Positions 1 to 6,254 of a DNA stretch of 10,037 nt are shown here, one piece after another. Under the pieces are notes generated by a model. It ran no database searches and was not told where the DNA came from. It saw only the letters and a list, made by a program, of their open reading frames with translations. Source of the stretch: Bifidobacterium sp. GTDB lineage: Bacteria > Actinomycetota > Actinomycetes > Actinomycetales > Bifidobacteriaceae. A program made the position numbers and the translations under genes. Each line of letters begins with the position of its first letter. Within the stretch, counting starts at the first letter, position 1. The stretch spans positions 1-10,037 of the forward strand of contig JAIJEI010000064.1 of assembly GCA_022739095.1 (NCBI GenBank), in the 5' to 3' direction.

Positions 1-235
1 ATTTCAATCCACGCACCCCGTGAGGGGTGCGACGAGGTGGCCGTCGAATACTCCCTGCGTGACGAATTTCAATCCACGCACCCCGTGAGGGGTGCGACCA
101 CCGGGTCGGCTCCGCATACGTCGCAGACAATGAGATTTCAATCCACGCACCCCGTGAGGGGTGCGACAATATTTCATATCACACGCCACCTACTATAACC
201 AAATTTCAATCCACGCACCCCGTGAGGGGTGCGAC
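1..235 (-). CRISPR. Type I-C CRISPR array, leader-proximal end (4 repeats, 3 spacers, continues beyond left edge)
   Basis: Four identical 33-bp repeats lie at 1-33, 66-98, 135-167 and 203-235. Spacers are 34-65 (32 nt), 99-134 (36 nt) and 168-202 (35 nt). Read on the minus strand each repeat starts GTCGCACCCC, has a GCACCCC/GGGGTGC stem around a 4-nt TCAC loop and ends TGGATTGAAAT, the standard I-C form whose last 11 nt become the crRNA 5' handle. The cas genes and leader lie to the right and are transcribed leftward, so the repeat at 203-235 is the leader-end repeat and 168-202 is the newest spacer. The first repeat begins exactly at base 1, so the array continues outside the window. No repeat is degenerate, as expected at the leader end. 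Confidence 0.98.
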
Positions 236-293
236 CGCGAGAATGGACTTCGCATCCCAAGATACGGACACTCCGACCACTCCTTAGCATCGA

Positions 294-306
294 TTGTACT
301 GTACAA
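294..306. repeat. 13-bp palindrome in the leader (TTGTACTGTACAA)
   Basis: TTGTAC and GTACAA form a perfect 6-bp inverted repeat around a single T, 59 to 71 bp upstream of the first repeat. The shape fits a binding site for a dimeric protein or a leader motif read during spacer integration. No protein can be assigned from sequence alone. Confidence 0.4.
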
Positions 307-392
307 CCCACTCGCATCTCCCCAGATACGCAAATCTGCCGAATCGAAATACCAGCAAATCATCCACTCTTGAGTTATCAAACAGCAAGAAG

Positions 393-420
393 AACATACA
401 CCGTCTTCAAAAGTCCTCAA
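393..420 (-). promoter_or_regulatory. Candidate promoter for the CRISPR array
   Basis: On the minus strand TTGAGG (420-415) and TATGTT (398-393) are separated by 16 nt and resemble sigma-70 -35 and -10 boxes (4 of 6 matches each). The same TATGTT hexamer occurs in the proposed cas5c promoter. Transcription from here would run about 150 nt before the first repeat. The match is modest and read-through from cas2 could also feed the array. Confidence 0.3.
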
Positions 421-424
421 CCGT

Positions 425-468
425 GGTGCGAACAGCCCAGTACTTCATGAGAGCTTGGGGCTCGCACC
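425..468 (-). other. Bulged hairpin just downstream of cas2
   Basis: GGTGCG (425-430) pairs with CGCACC (463-468) and AGCCC (434-438) pairs with GGGCT (458-462), with a 3-nt bulge and a 19-nt loop. It begins 34 bases after the cas2 stop. On the minus strand it is not followed by a T-run, so it is not a classical intrinsic terminator. It could mark the 3' end of the cas mRNA, attenuate read-through into the array, or be part of the leader. Confidence 0.4.
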
Positions 469-502
469 GACCAATATCCACACGCCACACACCAATCCGG
501 CA

Positions 503-793
503 TCAAAGCATCATCACGTCATCAACAGGTATATGTCGCTGCCTTCCTCGATATTCGATCCTCGAGGAATACTTCGCCCCGAGGTTGTAGTACCGAAGAC
601 TGTCTTGCGACTCATCCATAACCGCCGCCAAATCATGCTTCAGAATCAGGTAATCGGACGGCGATACGGAGCACTCGAAGACGCTGTTCTGCACGCGTTG
701 ACCGTATCTCATGCAAATCTTGGCCACGTTCCGCAGCCTTCGCCTGCCTTCGGGCGTTTCCGTGCTGACATCGTAAGCCACAACAACCATCAT
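503..793 (-). CDS. cas2: CRISPR-associated endonuclease Cas2, type I-C
   Basis: A 96-residue protein of the usual Cas2 size. It opens MMVVVAYDVSTETPEGRRRL, with the ferredoxin-like first strand and its conserved metal-site aspartate (YDV), followed by the I-C hallmark YGQRVQNSVFEC and the late strand DSLRYYNLG. Cas2 dimers bridge two Cas1 dimers in the integrase that inserts new spacers. The start is set by family length at ATG 793; ATG 790 is equally possible. An in-frame ATG at 823 would add ten residues that do not look like Cas2. No good ribosome binding site fits any of these starts: an AAGGAG lies 18 nt before 793, unusually far. It is the last cas gene before the leader, 96 bases after cas1, and probably in the same transcript. 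Confidence 0.95.
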   Translation of the reverse strand: MMVVVAYDVSTETPEGRRRLRNVAKICMRYGQRVQNSVFECSVSPSDYLILKHDLAAVMDESQDSLRYYNLGAKYSSRIEYRGRQRHIPVDDVMML

Positions 794-889
794 CGTTTCA
801 TCGTATCCCGTCTCCTTAATCATGCCGAAAGGAATCAGCTGCAGTGTTTCACATCGGCAAGCCTCTCCCCCGACTCCATGGAAAGCTAT

Positions 890-1921
890 CTACTTCCACA
901 TGAACGGCGGATAAGCATCCAGATCACCGCGGATCACACGGCTGAGCAGCAATGCCTGTACATGGGGCACCAGTCCCCACGGCATCTTCTCGTTGAAAAA
1001 CGGATGGGTAATTGTCTCCTGTTTTCGCTTCTGCCACGCGGCAAGCACTGTTTTGCGCCCACTCTCGGAAAGGAACACGCCGCCGTTCTCACGCACTTCG
1101 AACTGGGAGGGCTTGACCGCTCCCGTGTTGATGAGCGTCAGTACGAAACGGTCGGCCAGAGCCGGCCGAAATTCTTCAACCAAATCCAGCGCCAGGGAAG
1201 CGCGCCCCGGCCGATCGGTATGCAGAAACCCCACATAAGGGTCAAGCCCTACTCCTTGCAGAGCCGCGATGCAATCACTGGTCAGTATCGAATACACGAA
1301 CGACATCAACGCATTTGCACGATCCAACGGAGGCCTGCGGCTGCGCTGCTCAAAGAAGAACGCGTCCTTGTTGCGTAGAATCAGGTCATCGAAAACGAAG
1401 AAATAGTCTTTGGCGGCCAATCCTTCCACTCCGCGCAGCCCGTCTATGGACGTGCAATCGCGTACACCCAGCAACGACTGCCGAAGTTTCTCGCTTTGCT
1501 CAGCGATTCGCTCACTGTTGATGCGTAGCGCGTGATCCCGTTTGGTTCGCTCAAGAACCCAACGAGAGTTGTAGATCTTCCCAATGATGAACGACCGCGC
1601 GAACAACAAGGCAGCACCGTCATCGTCCGCGAAACGGAACTGTTCACGACGAAGCAGCACGTTGCGGTTGTTCTCGCCGAGTATCGAACAGTAGTATCGC
1701 CCGTGCGGGGAGAAGAACGACAATCCGACTCCGAATTCCGAACATCTGCCCATAAGCGCGGGCGACGCGCCCTTGTAAGAAAAGCTCACGACGCTTTCCA
1801 AGGAGCGCAACGGGATCCGTCCGAGCGTGGCATCTCCTTGCTGGACTATGACATTGTCGTTCTTCAGCGACAGATAGGCGTCCTCGCTGGTGACATACAA
1901 GGTGTTGAGCAGTTGCTTCAT
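890..1921 (-). CDS. cas1: CRISPR-associated integrase Cas1, type I-C
   Basis: A 343-residue Cas1, full length for the I-C family. It catalyses insertion of new spacers at the leader-repeat junction together with Cas2. The N-terminal beta-sandwich opens LLNTLYVTSEDAYLSL and carries the residues 33-47 type LGRIPLRSLESVV strand. The helical catalytic domain shows metal-binding residues in family context: E166 in RGVEGLAAKDYF, H234 in GFLHTDRPGR, and the acidic group D246/E249/E250 in LALDLVEEFRP. The ATG sits in an ATGA overlap with the cas4 stop, with an AGGAGA ribosome binding site 7 nt upstream, so translation is probably coupled to cas4. Nothing suggests truncation or loss of activity. Confidence 0.98.
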   Translation of the reverse strand: MKQLLNTLYVTSEDAYLSLKNDNVIVQQGDATLGRIPLRSLESVVSFSYKGASPALMGRCSEFGVGLSFFSPHGRYYCSILGENNRNVLLRREQFRFADDDGAALLFARSFIIGKIYNSRWVLERTKRDHALRINSERIAEQSEKLRQSLLGVRDCTSIDGLRGVEGLAAKDYFFVFDDLILRNKDAFFFEQRSRRPPLDRANALMSFVYSILTSDCIAALQGVGLDPYVGFLHTDRPGRASLALDLVEEFRPALADRFVLTLINTGAVKPSQFEVRENGGVFLSESGRKTVLAAWQKRKQETITHPFFNEKMPWGLVPHVQALLLSRVIRGDLDAYPPFMWK

Positions 1922-2613
1922 GTGCGATTCTCCTGTCCGGCCGCTTCTGCGCGCATGACCTCATCAATGAATTGTTTCGCCGAGCGGCTTCCCGCAAGTT
2001 TCGGCAGGCAGATATCGCGTAGCGAGCATGCTCGGCAGCTCTTCGAAGGTTTGACGTTCGGAGTGTGCCCGCGAGTGAACAGGTCGTGCATCTCACCCGA
2101 CATCGTAACGATCTGATCGCGTAACGATTCATCGAGACGCACGCGCTCCCTATGCTTGGTCTGCTGGTAGAACAACGCGCCTTCCGGAATCGAGCAGGCC
2201 AGCATCTCTTCCAGGCACATAGCCTCCGCGCAAAGTTGAAGGCGATCCGCATCCGTCTGTTTGGGTGCGCCATGCTTGTATTCCACGGGGTAGGGAGACC
2301 AGGTACCAGCTCGCCCATGCAACGGCACGCCGGCGTCCGATTGCCGGAACTCGACTACGTCACACGCACCAGTGATGCCCAGCCGCCGTGAAAACACGCG
2401 CAGATCGCGCATGATCAGCAGATCGCCCCGTGCTTCCGACGCGCCATAGTCGTGAGCCCTGTCATGTTCCAGGGAGCCGGCCGTCGTGAGATAGTTGTCC
2501 CGCCACTGCTGCTCGATATGAATCAACGCCCACTGACGTCGGCAAAACGCGAAATGCTGAAGGCCGGAGAGAGCCAGCCAGTCATCCTCAGGATACTCCG
2601 ATTGTGTATGCAT
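1918..2613 (-). CDS. cas4: CRISPR-associated exonuclease Cas4 (RecB-family, Fe-S), type I-C
   Basis: A 231-residue Cas4. In type I-C systems Cas4 joins Cas1-Cas2 and trims prespacers so that only fragments with a correct PAM are inserted the right way round. Four cysteines expected to hold an Fe-S cluster are visible: C24 in FAFCRRQW, and C193, C196 and C202 in CRACSLRDIC. The RecB nuclease core shows D85 in GACDVVEF, E111 and K113 in PVEYKHG, and a QLCAEAMCLEE helix (from Q126) in the place of the Q-helix motif. The start ATG 2613 has GAGAGG 6 nt upstream. It overlaps cas1 by 4 bases, and lies 125 bases downstream of cas7c, in a gap with an inverted repeat. Confidence 0.97.
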   Translation of the reverse strand: MHTQSEYPEDDWLALSGLQHFAFCRRQWALIHIEQQWRDNYLTTAGSLEHDRAHDYGASEARGDLLIMRDLRVFSRRLGITGACDVVEFRQSDAGVPLHGRAGTWSPYPVEYKHGAPKQTDADRLQLCAEAMCLEEMLACSIPEGALFYQQTKHRERVRLDESLRDQIVTMSGEMHDLFTRGHTPNVKPSKSCRACSLRDICLPKLAGSRSAKQFIDEVMRAEAAGQENRT

Positions 2614-2674
2614 GCAATGCCTCTCTCTTCAACAATTCACGCAATGGGATCACCGGCACATGCGATTCGAAAGC

Positions 2675-2724
2675 CGGAGATCGTCAAAAACAACGACATA
2701 ATGCCATTGCGATGACGATCTCCG
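2675..2724 (-). repeat. 11-bp inverted repeat in the cas7c-cas4 gap
   Basis: CGGAGATCGTC (2675-2685) and GACGATCTCCG (2714-2724) are perfectly complementary around a 28-nt loop. In the cas mRNA this would form a stable stem 14 nt after the cas7c stop. On the minus strand no T-run follows the right arm, though TTGTTTTT lies in the loop just before it. It divides effector genes from adaptation genes, so it may be a processing or attenuation element. A TTGACG (2687-2682, minus) resembling a -35 box overlaps the right arm, but the -10 position (CGCATG) is poor. Confidence 0.5.
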
Positions 2725-2738
2725 ATTTGCATGGGGAA

Positions 2739-3671
2739 TCACAATGCGTGATCGACCATTTCGGTCAGGCTGACGGATTCCGGAATGGCTTCACGATTCA
2801 CTCGCACCTCATAATCAGCAAAATCGCGGGGCGCATCCACTTCTGCACGCTTATGGACGTTGATGCTGTCGAACAGCTTCCACGAGGGGGCATCGCCAAG
2901 CGCGCTGCTGTGCTTGAATACGTACAGCTTGCGAACCGCCATGTTGCCACGCGCCGCAGAGCGATCGAACTCGAACATATTCAGAATCGCTTGCCACAGT
3001 ACATCGAGGTCTTCATCGCAGAAACCGGTGACGTTCTGAGCGAGCTTGGCGGAGATGTAGCCGTTCATACGGTAGAGGCCATAGGGGATGATGAATTTGT
3101 TGCCCATGGTGTTGTTTTTCTCGGCGGCATCCGCTTCCGTGGTGACGGCGATACGGGTGATGGATATCTCCTGAACACTGATCGGATCGATGGAGCGGGC
3201 GAACCCGAGCTGTACCGGCCCCCGCACCTGGCCGCACGACAGACTACCCTTGACGAATGTGGTCATCACCGCACCAAAGGTGCGAATGTCAAAGAACTGG
3301 TCGCACATATAGTCGCGTAGACGCCGATCCAATTCGGGATCGGTCTTCTTCAGAGCTTTGATTTCTTTGGCGAAGTCCTTGCTTTCAAGGCTTGTGTCGA
3401 CATGTTCCGCCTTGAGCGCCTCGCTGTCCAACCGATTGAGCGTCTGCCTGTTCTGGATGTAGATTCGCCAAGGGGCCTGCTCACCCATGGCCGTCTGCAC
3501 ATAGTCGCGGATCTTACGCTTGATGCACACATCCGTCGTCAGGCCATTACCGGTTTCAATGTCGACTCGAGGCATGTTGCCGGAGTCCGGGTCGCCGTTG
3601 GGATTACCGTCCTTCACATCAAAGAGGATGGTGAAATCATAACGGTTCTCGATGGGTTTACGGTCAGTCAT
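2739..3671 (-). CDS. cas7: Cascade backbone subunit Cas7c (Csd2), type I-C
   Basis: A 310-residue Cas7, slightly long for the family. Several copies polymerise along the crRNA to form the Cascade backbone and hold the guide for pairing with DNA, kinking every sixth base. Family motifs appear in order: RYDFTILFDVKDGNPNGDPD at residues 10-29, KRKIRDYV at 51-58, TFGAV at 131-135, CGQVRGPVQ at 146-154 followed by FARSIDPI, and EKNNTMG...IPYGLYRMNGY at about 184-205. The start ATG lies inside the end of cas8c (8-base overlap), with AGGGAGAG upstream, so the two are probably translationally coupled. The gene is intact. Confidence 0.97.
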   Translation of the reverse strand: MTDRKPIENRYDFTILFDVKDGNPNGDPDSGNMPRVDIETGNGLTTDVCIKRKIRDYVQTAMGEQAPWRIYIQNRQTLNRLDSEALKAEHVDTSLESKDFAKEIKALKKTDPELDRRLRDYMCDQFFDIRTFGAVMTTFVKGSLSCGQVRGPVQLGFARSIDPISVQEISITRIAVTTEADAAEKNNTMGNKFIIPYGLYRMNGYISAKLAQNVTGFCDEDLDVLWQAILNMFEFDRSAARGNMAVRKLYVFKHSSALGDAPSWKLFDSINVHKRAEVDAPRDFADYEVRVNREAIPESVSLTEMVDHAL

Positions 3672-4056
3672 TGTTCTCTCCCTGTTCGCTGTTGTTCTTG
3701 TTGGCTTTGTCGAATCGTTTCTGATTTTCGAAATAATATCCGAGTTGGAATGCGCCGCGTTCCTCCAGGGAAAGACGGGAGGGATAACGGTCCCCCACTC
3801 TCCCGGTCAGCTCGCCCAGAGCCTTGTCCAACTTGACTTTCAGCCCCTTCGACTTCCAGGCTTTCCGCATGTGCTTCGCCGCGAGATCTCCCAGAATCGG
3901 GAAGATGCGGGCCGGAGTCGTGGATGCACTGGTGAAATACTTGTCCTTGATCGTGGTATTGATGCCGGGTATGGCGGCCAACTGAATCTGCTCGTAGATG
4001 GAGAACATGCGGCCGAGCACATACGGCAGGTAGCCGCTCTCTTCATTGATGTCCAT
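3664..4056 (-). CDS. cas11c: Small Cascade subunit Cas11c from an internal start within cas8c
   Basis: An in-frame ATG at codon 459 of cas8c (4056-4054) is preceded by a near-perfect ribosome binding site, AAGGAGGT (4071-4064), with a 7-nt spacer. This would give a 130-residue protein starting MDINEESGYLPYVLGRMFSIYEQIQ and ending with the cas8c C-terminus. In studied I-C systems (for example Desulfovibrio vulgaris) a separate small subunit is translated from an internal site in the 3' part of cas8c and lines the belly of Cascade. Position, size and helical composition fit that product. The ribosome binding site is stronger than those of several annotated starts here. Expression is inferred. 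Confidence 0.85.
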   Translation of the reverse strand: MDINEESGYLPYVLGRMFSIYEQIQLAAIPGINTTIKDKYFTSASTTPARIFPILGDLAAKHMRKAWKSKGLKVKLDKALGELTGRVGDRYPSRLSLEERGAFQLGYYFENQKRFDKANKNNSEQGENND

Positions 4057-5430
4057 CCGTAGCACCTCCTTGAATTGTGCATTGGTTGTTGCGCGTAGGT
4101 AATACGCTTTGATGATCGCCGCCTTATCCGGCGAGACATCATGTTCGGCATTGATCCGACGCTCCACCGCGTTGATCAGAGTCATCGGATACGGCGTGTC
4201 TTCAAGTATCGCTTTCATGACGGCACCCGCCATTTGCGGTGACACTTTCGCGGTTTTGCTTTGTGTTCGTATGGTCTGATTCAACAATCTCCATGTAGGC
4301 AGGGAGGTCGTCGAATCGTAGACGGGGCGTCGGATGGCGGTATCTCGATAATGCCGATCGATGTTGCGCGCGAACGCCCCGAACGTATCGGTCAGATAGA
4401 ACCGAACCGAAAGACGTGCCGCATTGGGGGACAGCGCGAGAATATGGAATTGTTCATCCGGGCTGAGGTGAATTCCCTCGTAGTCGTAAGGTTTTCCCTG
4501 TGCCAGCGCACGCGTGGCATCCACGACCACTTTTTCACTCAGTCCGCCGGATTGCCCCATGTACTGATCCCACACGTCACGATATGCGTTATCGCCACAA
4601 TTGGCCCATGATACGATGGTATCGCCTCCGATGCGTTGGACCCGATCACGGTCGGCGAGCAGGGTGTTCAACGCCGTCGTATATTCATAGGCCTCCCGCT
4701 TGCTCATCGGAGCGTTCTCATTTTGCTCGGCACCATGTGAGCAGAATGCCGGGGCATTGAATGATATCAATGACGCGCCTGATGATTGGGCTCCCGCGAC
4801 ACCTTTGATTTTGGGATGGACCTTTTCCGGAACGATGCGTTCGCCGGAAACCAGGCTTGAGACCAGTGCCGATTCATCGGCATCGTCCTCCCGCCCGTAA
4901 TAGGCATCCCAGGCTTCTCGTATGCGCGGAAGTTCTCCGATGAATATCGTCTGCCCTCCATCGTCATATTCCAGGGCGAAGTTCATCGTCACCGATGATT
5001 TCCATGCCTCGTCCCCCATAAGACGTTGGGCGGTCTGCCATTGCGGCGCCTTCGAGAAGAAGGCGCATACGGCGGAGGCGGCACGGTCCTTGACGCCATC
5101 GAGTATGCGTCGATGCAATTCGCCGCACGCTTGAAACGCCTGCGCCGCACGCTTGGCGTTCCCTTTGGTGTCGCAGCCGAGCAGGTACGTGACGTTGTCG
5201 CAGAGGAAGTTCGCCACAATCCCTGATGAACGAGGAAAACGAGCCGGCACCGGAATGATGTTGACGGGCTTCTTCCCGCTGAAGTCCCCCAATGGTCGAA
5301 CTCTGATCAAGGTACCGTCATCGTCGATGACCAACCCGTATGGGACGTTGGTGTTGTCATACCCATAGGCCGGAGCTTTATCCTGAGACACCAGAACGGC
5401 GTACTCGTCGCACAGATCACCGATGATCAT
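3664..5430 (-). CDS. cas8c: Cascade large subunit Cas8c (Csd1), type I-C
   Basis: A 588-residue Cas8c of normal length. The large subunit reads the PAM on incoming DNA, helps open the duplex and provides the platform for Cas3. Family signatures include ANFLCDNVTYLLG at 73-85 and the strongly conserved GAQSSGASLISFNAPAF at 213-229, which is typical of Csd1. The C-terminal region, from about residue 459, is the helical part that is also made separately as Cas11c. The ATG 5430 overlaps the cas5c stop in an ATGA junction, with GGAGGT 6 nt upstream. The 3' end overlaps cas7c by 8 bases. Confidence 0.97.
   Translation of the reverse strand: MIIGDLCDEYAVLVSQDKAPAYGYDNTNVPYGLVIDDDGTLIRVRPLGDFSGKKPVNIIPVPARFPRSSGIVANFLCDNVTYLLGCDTKGNAKRAAQAFQACGELHRRILDGVKDRAASAVCAFFSKAPQWQTAQRLMGDEAWKSSVTMNFALEYDDGGQTIFIGELPRIREAWDAYYGREDDADESALVSSLVSGERIVPEKVHPKIKGVAGAQSSGASLISFNAPAFCSHGAEQNENAPMSKREAYEYTTALNTLLADRDRVQRIGGDTIVSWANCGDNAYRDVWDQYMGQSGGLSEKVVVDATRALAQGKPYDYEGIHLSPDEQFHILALSPNAARLSVRFYLTDTFGAFARNIDRHYRDTAIRRPVYDSTTSLPTWRLLNQTIRTQSKTAKVSPQMAGAVMKAILEDTPYPMTLINAVERRINAEHDVSPDKAAIIKAYYLRATTNAQFKEVLRMDINEESGYLPYVLGRMFSIYEQIQLAAIPGINTTIKDKYFTSASTTPARIFPILGDLAAKHMRKAWKSKGLKVKLDKALGELTGRVGDRYPSRLSLEERGAFQLGYYFENQKRFDKANKNNSEQGENND
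4064..4071 (-). promoter_or_regulatory. Internal ribosome binding site for Cas11c
   Basis: AAGGAGGT on the minus strand, complementary to the 3' end of 16S rRNA, lies 7 nt before the ATG at 4056 inside cas8c. A match this complete at this spacing within a coding sequence is unlikely without selection. Confidence 0.85.
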
Positions 5431-6083
5431 GATCTGACCTCCACGGATTCGACGTCCAACACGCCATCATCCAGTTCGGCGCGGAAGAACAACGGGGCGG
5501 GATGAGCCGGATTGCGATAATCAAAGTCGTACAACATGTAGCCCAGGTCCCGATGCCCATGTTCGAAACCGACGGGATCGCCGGATTCCTGCCATAACTG
5601 GAATTCCACGGGGAATTCCCTCGTACCGAAGTACGGGTGATGGAAGCATTGCCCCTTGGCCGCACGCCGCATGAACATGCTCTGGAATTTCTCCGCTGAA
5701 TCCGTAGATGACATTTTCGCCCGGTTGAGTTCGAAATGAGCGTCTATCACATATCGGACGTCACGCAGGATAGTGGACGAGCGTTGTTGGATGGATTCAG
5801 CGGTATATATGGCGCCGCCATCCCCACGTCCTTCCGCCATCGTTCGTATTTTGCCGATATTGATGACGCTATCGACCTCATTGCGGCGTATGCTGTCGAA
5901 TCGGATAGGATTGAGCACGTGAATCCTGTCGATCCGCCAGCACATGCCCGGATGCCAGAATATGGCTTCCAGTATTCCGCGCGCCGCGGATGGCGTCATG
6001 ACGTCATAGGTGACGCGCTCCGTTTTGAATTCGCTTCTCGAGAAAAGGGCGTTTTCACCCCATACTTCCAAGCGTATTGACAT
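5427..6083 (-). CDS. cas5c: CRISPR RNA endonuclease and Cascade subunit Cas5c (Cas5d), type I-C
   Basis: A 218-residue Cas5c, which replaces Cas6 in type I-C: it cuts the precursor crRNA after the repeat stem and stays bound to the 5' handle in Cascade. Family motifs include VWGENALFSRSEFKTERVTYDVMTPSAARGILEAIFWHP at residues 7-45 (quoted in parts: LFSRSEFK, YDVMTPSAARGILEAI, FWHP), DRIHVLNPI at 52-60, RRNEV at 66-70 and CFHHPYFGTREFP at 146-158. The start at ATG 6083 is chosen because AAAGGAGGG lies just before it and family similarity begins there; the frame stays open to a GTG at 6212 but that extension is a hydrophobic, non-Cas5 sequence. By remembered comparison with Bacillus halodurans Cas5d (Y46, K116, H117), K132 is kept but F42 and F133 replace the Tyr and His. 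Confidence 0.96.
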   Translation of the reverse strand: MSIRLEVWGENALFSRSEFKTERVTYDVMTPSAARGILEAIFWHPGMCWRIDRIHVLNPIRFDSIRRNEVDSVINIGKIRTMAEGRGDGGAIYTAESIQQRSSTILRDVRYVIDAHFELNRAKMSSTDSAEKFQSMFMRRAAKGQCFHHPYFGTREFPVEFQLWQESGDPVGFEHGHRDLGYMLYDFDYRNPAHPAPLFFRAELDDGVLDVESVEVRS

Positions 6084-6087
6084 CTTC

Positions 6088-6095
6088 CCTCCTTT
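6088..6095 (-). promoter_or_regulatory. Ribosome binding site fixing the cas5c start
   Basis: AAAGGAGG on the minus strand lies 4 nt before the ATG at 6083 (gaag between, counting from the last G of the box). It decides the start in favour of 6083 over the open upstream extension to 6212. Confidence 0.85.
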
Positions 6096-6125
6096 CATCG
6101 AGGTGTTTTCGTCGTTGACGACTCC

Positions 6126-6154
6126 AACATACCACATCATTAAGATTGAGACAA
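6126..6154 (-). promoter_or_regulatory. Candidate promoter of the cas5c-cas2 operon
   Basis: TTGTCT (6154-6149) and TATGTT (6131-6126) on the minus strand are spaced by 17 nt, with 4 of 6 matches each to sigma-70 boxes, in the most A+T-rich part of the gap. A start of transcription near 6118 would leave a leader of about 35 nt before cas5c. The -35 box lies inside the site matched by the orphan guide at 6287-6302. Confidence 0.5.
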
Positions 6155-6161
6155 ATAAGAA
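6143..6161 (-). promoter_or_regulatory. Putative Cascade operator: PAM plus seed match to the orphan guide
   Basis: On the minus strand TTC (6161-6159), the usual I-C PAM, is followed by TTATTTGTCTCAATCT (6158-6143). The guide after the orphan repeat reads TTATTGGTCTCTATCT. They agree at 14 of 16 positions; the two differences are at positions 6 and 12, which Cascade does not use for pairing. Matching stops after position 16, so binding without Cas3 cutting is expected. The full 33-nt footprint would run to 6126, covering both the -35 and -10 boxes of the proposed operon promoter. Confidence 0.8.
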
Positions 6162-6173
6162 CACTCCAATAAA
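6146..6173 (+). promoter_or_regulatory. Weak candidate promoter for the orphan-repeat RNA
   Basis: On the plus strand TTGAGA (6146-6151, 5 of 6) and AATAAA (6168-6173, 4 of 6) are 16 nt apart. Transcription would head toward the orphan repeat about 75 nt away. It overlaps the proposed Cascade site, so bound Cascade would repress both directions. A promoter nearer the repeat cannot be excluded. Confidence 0.25.
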
Positions 6174-6235
6174 TACAGATCCTAAGCTAGTATCATGGTG
6201 AGGGCGTTCCACACGCCGCCGAAGAGAGGCACCGC

Positions 6236-6253
6236 GTATTCGTTAACGTATAC
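6236..6253. repeat. Near-perfect 18-bp palindrome next to the orphan repeat
   Basis: GTATTCGTTAACGTATAC has a perfect CGTTAACG core and GTAT/ATAC arms, with only one mismatched pair (16 of 18 positions symmetric). It ends one base before the orphan repeat. It could be a repressor operator or part of the promoter for the orphan-repeat RNA. Confidence 0.4.
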
Positions 6254-6254
6254 G

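Larger units (their letters stand above)
236..502 (-). promoter_or_regulatory. CRISPR leader region between cas2 and the first repeat
   Basis: This 267-base stretch without a gene separates the cas2 stop codon from the leader-proximal repeat, the position expected for a leader that drives array transcription and marks the integration site for new spacers. It contains a bulged hairpin just after cas2 (425-468), a candidate promoter (393-420) and a 13-bp palindrome (294-306). Short open frames on either strand have no ribosome binding site or recognisable product. The leader role rests on position and array orientation. Confidence 0.8.

Noticed and set aside
4..189. Short coding frames across the CRISPR array
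   Set aside because: They translate the repeats themselves (RTPHGVRGLK-type peptides) and are artefacts.
455..1378. Long plus-strand open frame (307 codons) across cas2 and cas1
   Set aside because: It is antisense to two clearly conserved genes, has no family resemblance, and arises from codon composition. Other long antisense frames at 1532-2116, 2604-3320, 6866-7702, 8155-8847 and 9514-10002 were rejected for the same reason.
6166..6174. Alternative 9-nt match (ATTTATTGG) of the orphan repeat-guide junction near the cas5c promoter
   Set aside because: It runs partly into the handle, has TAT instead of TTC as PAM, and ends after 7 guide bases. The site at 6143-6161 is far better.
6084..6212. 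In-frame upstream extension of cas5c encoding a hydrophobic peptide, considered as a small membrane toxin of a CreTA-type module
   Set aside because: It has no stop before cas5c, begins at a GTG without a ribosome binding site, and spans the A+T-rich promoter and target site. The strong AAAGGAGG before 6083 marks the real start.
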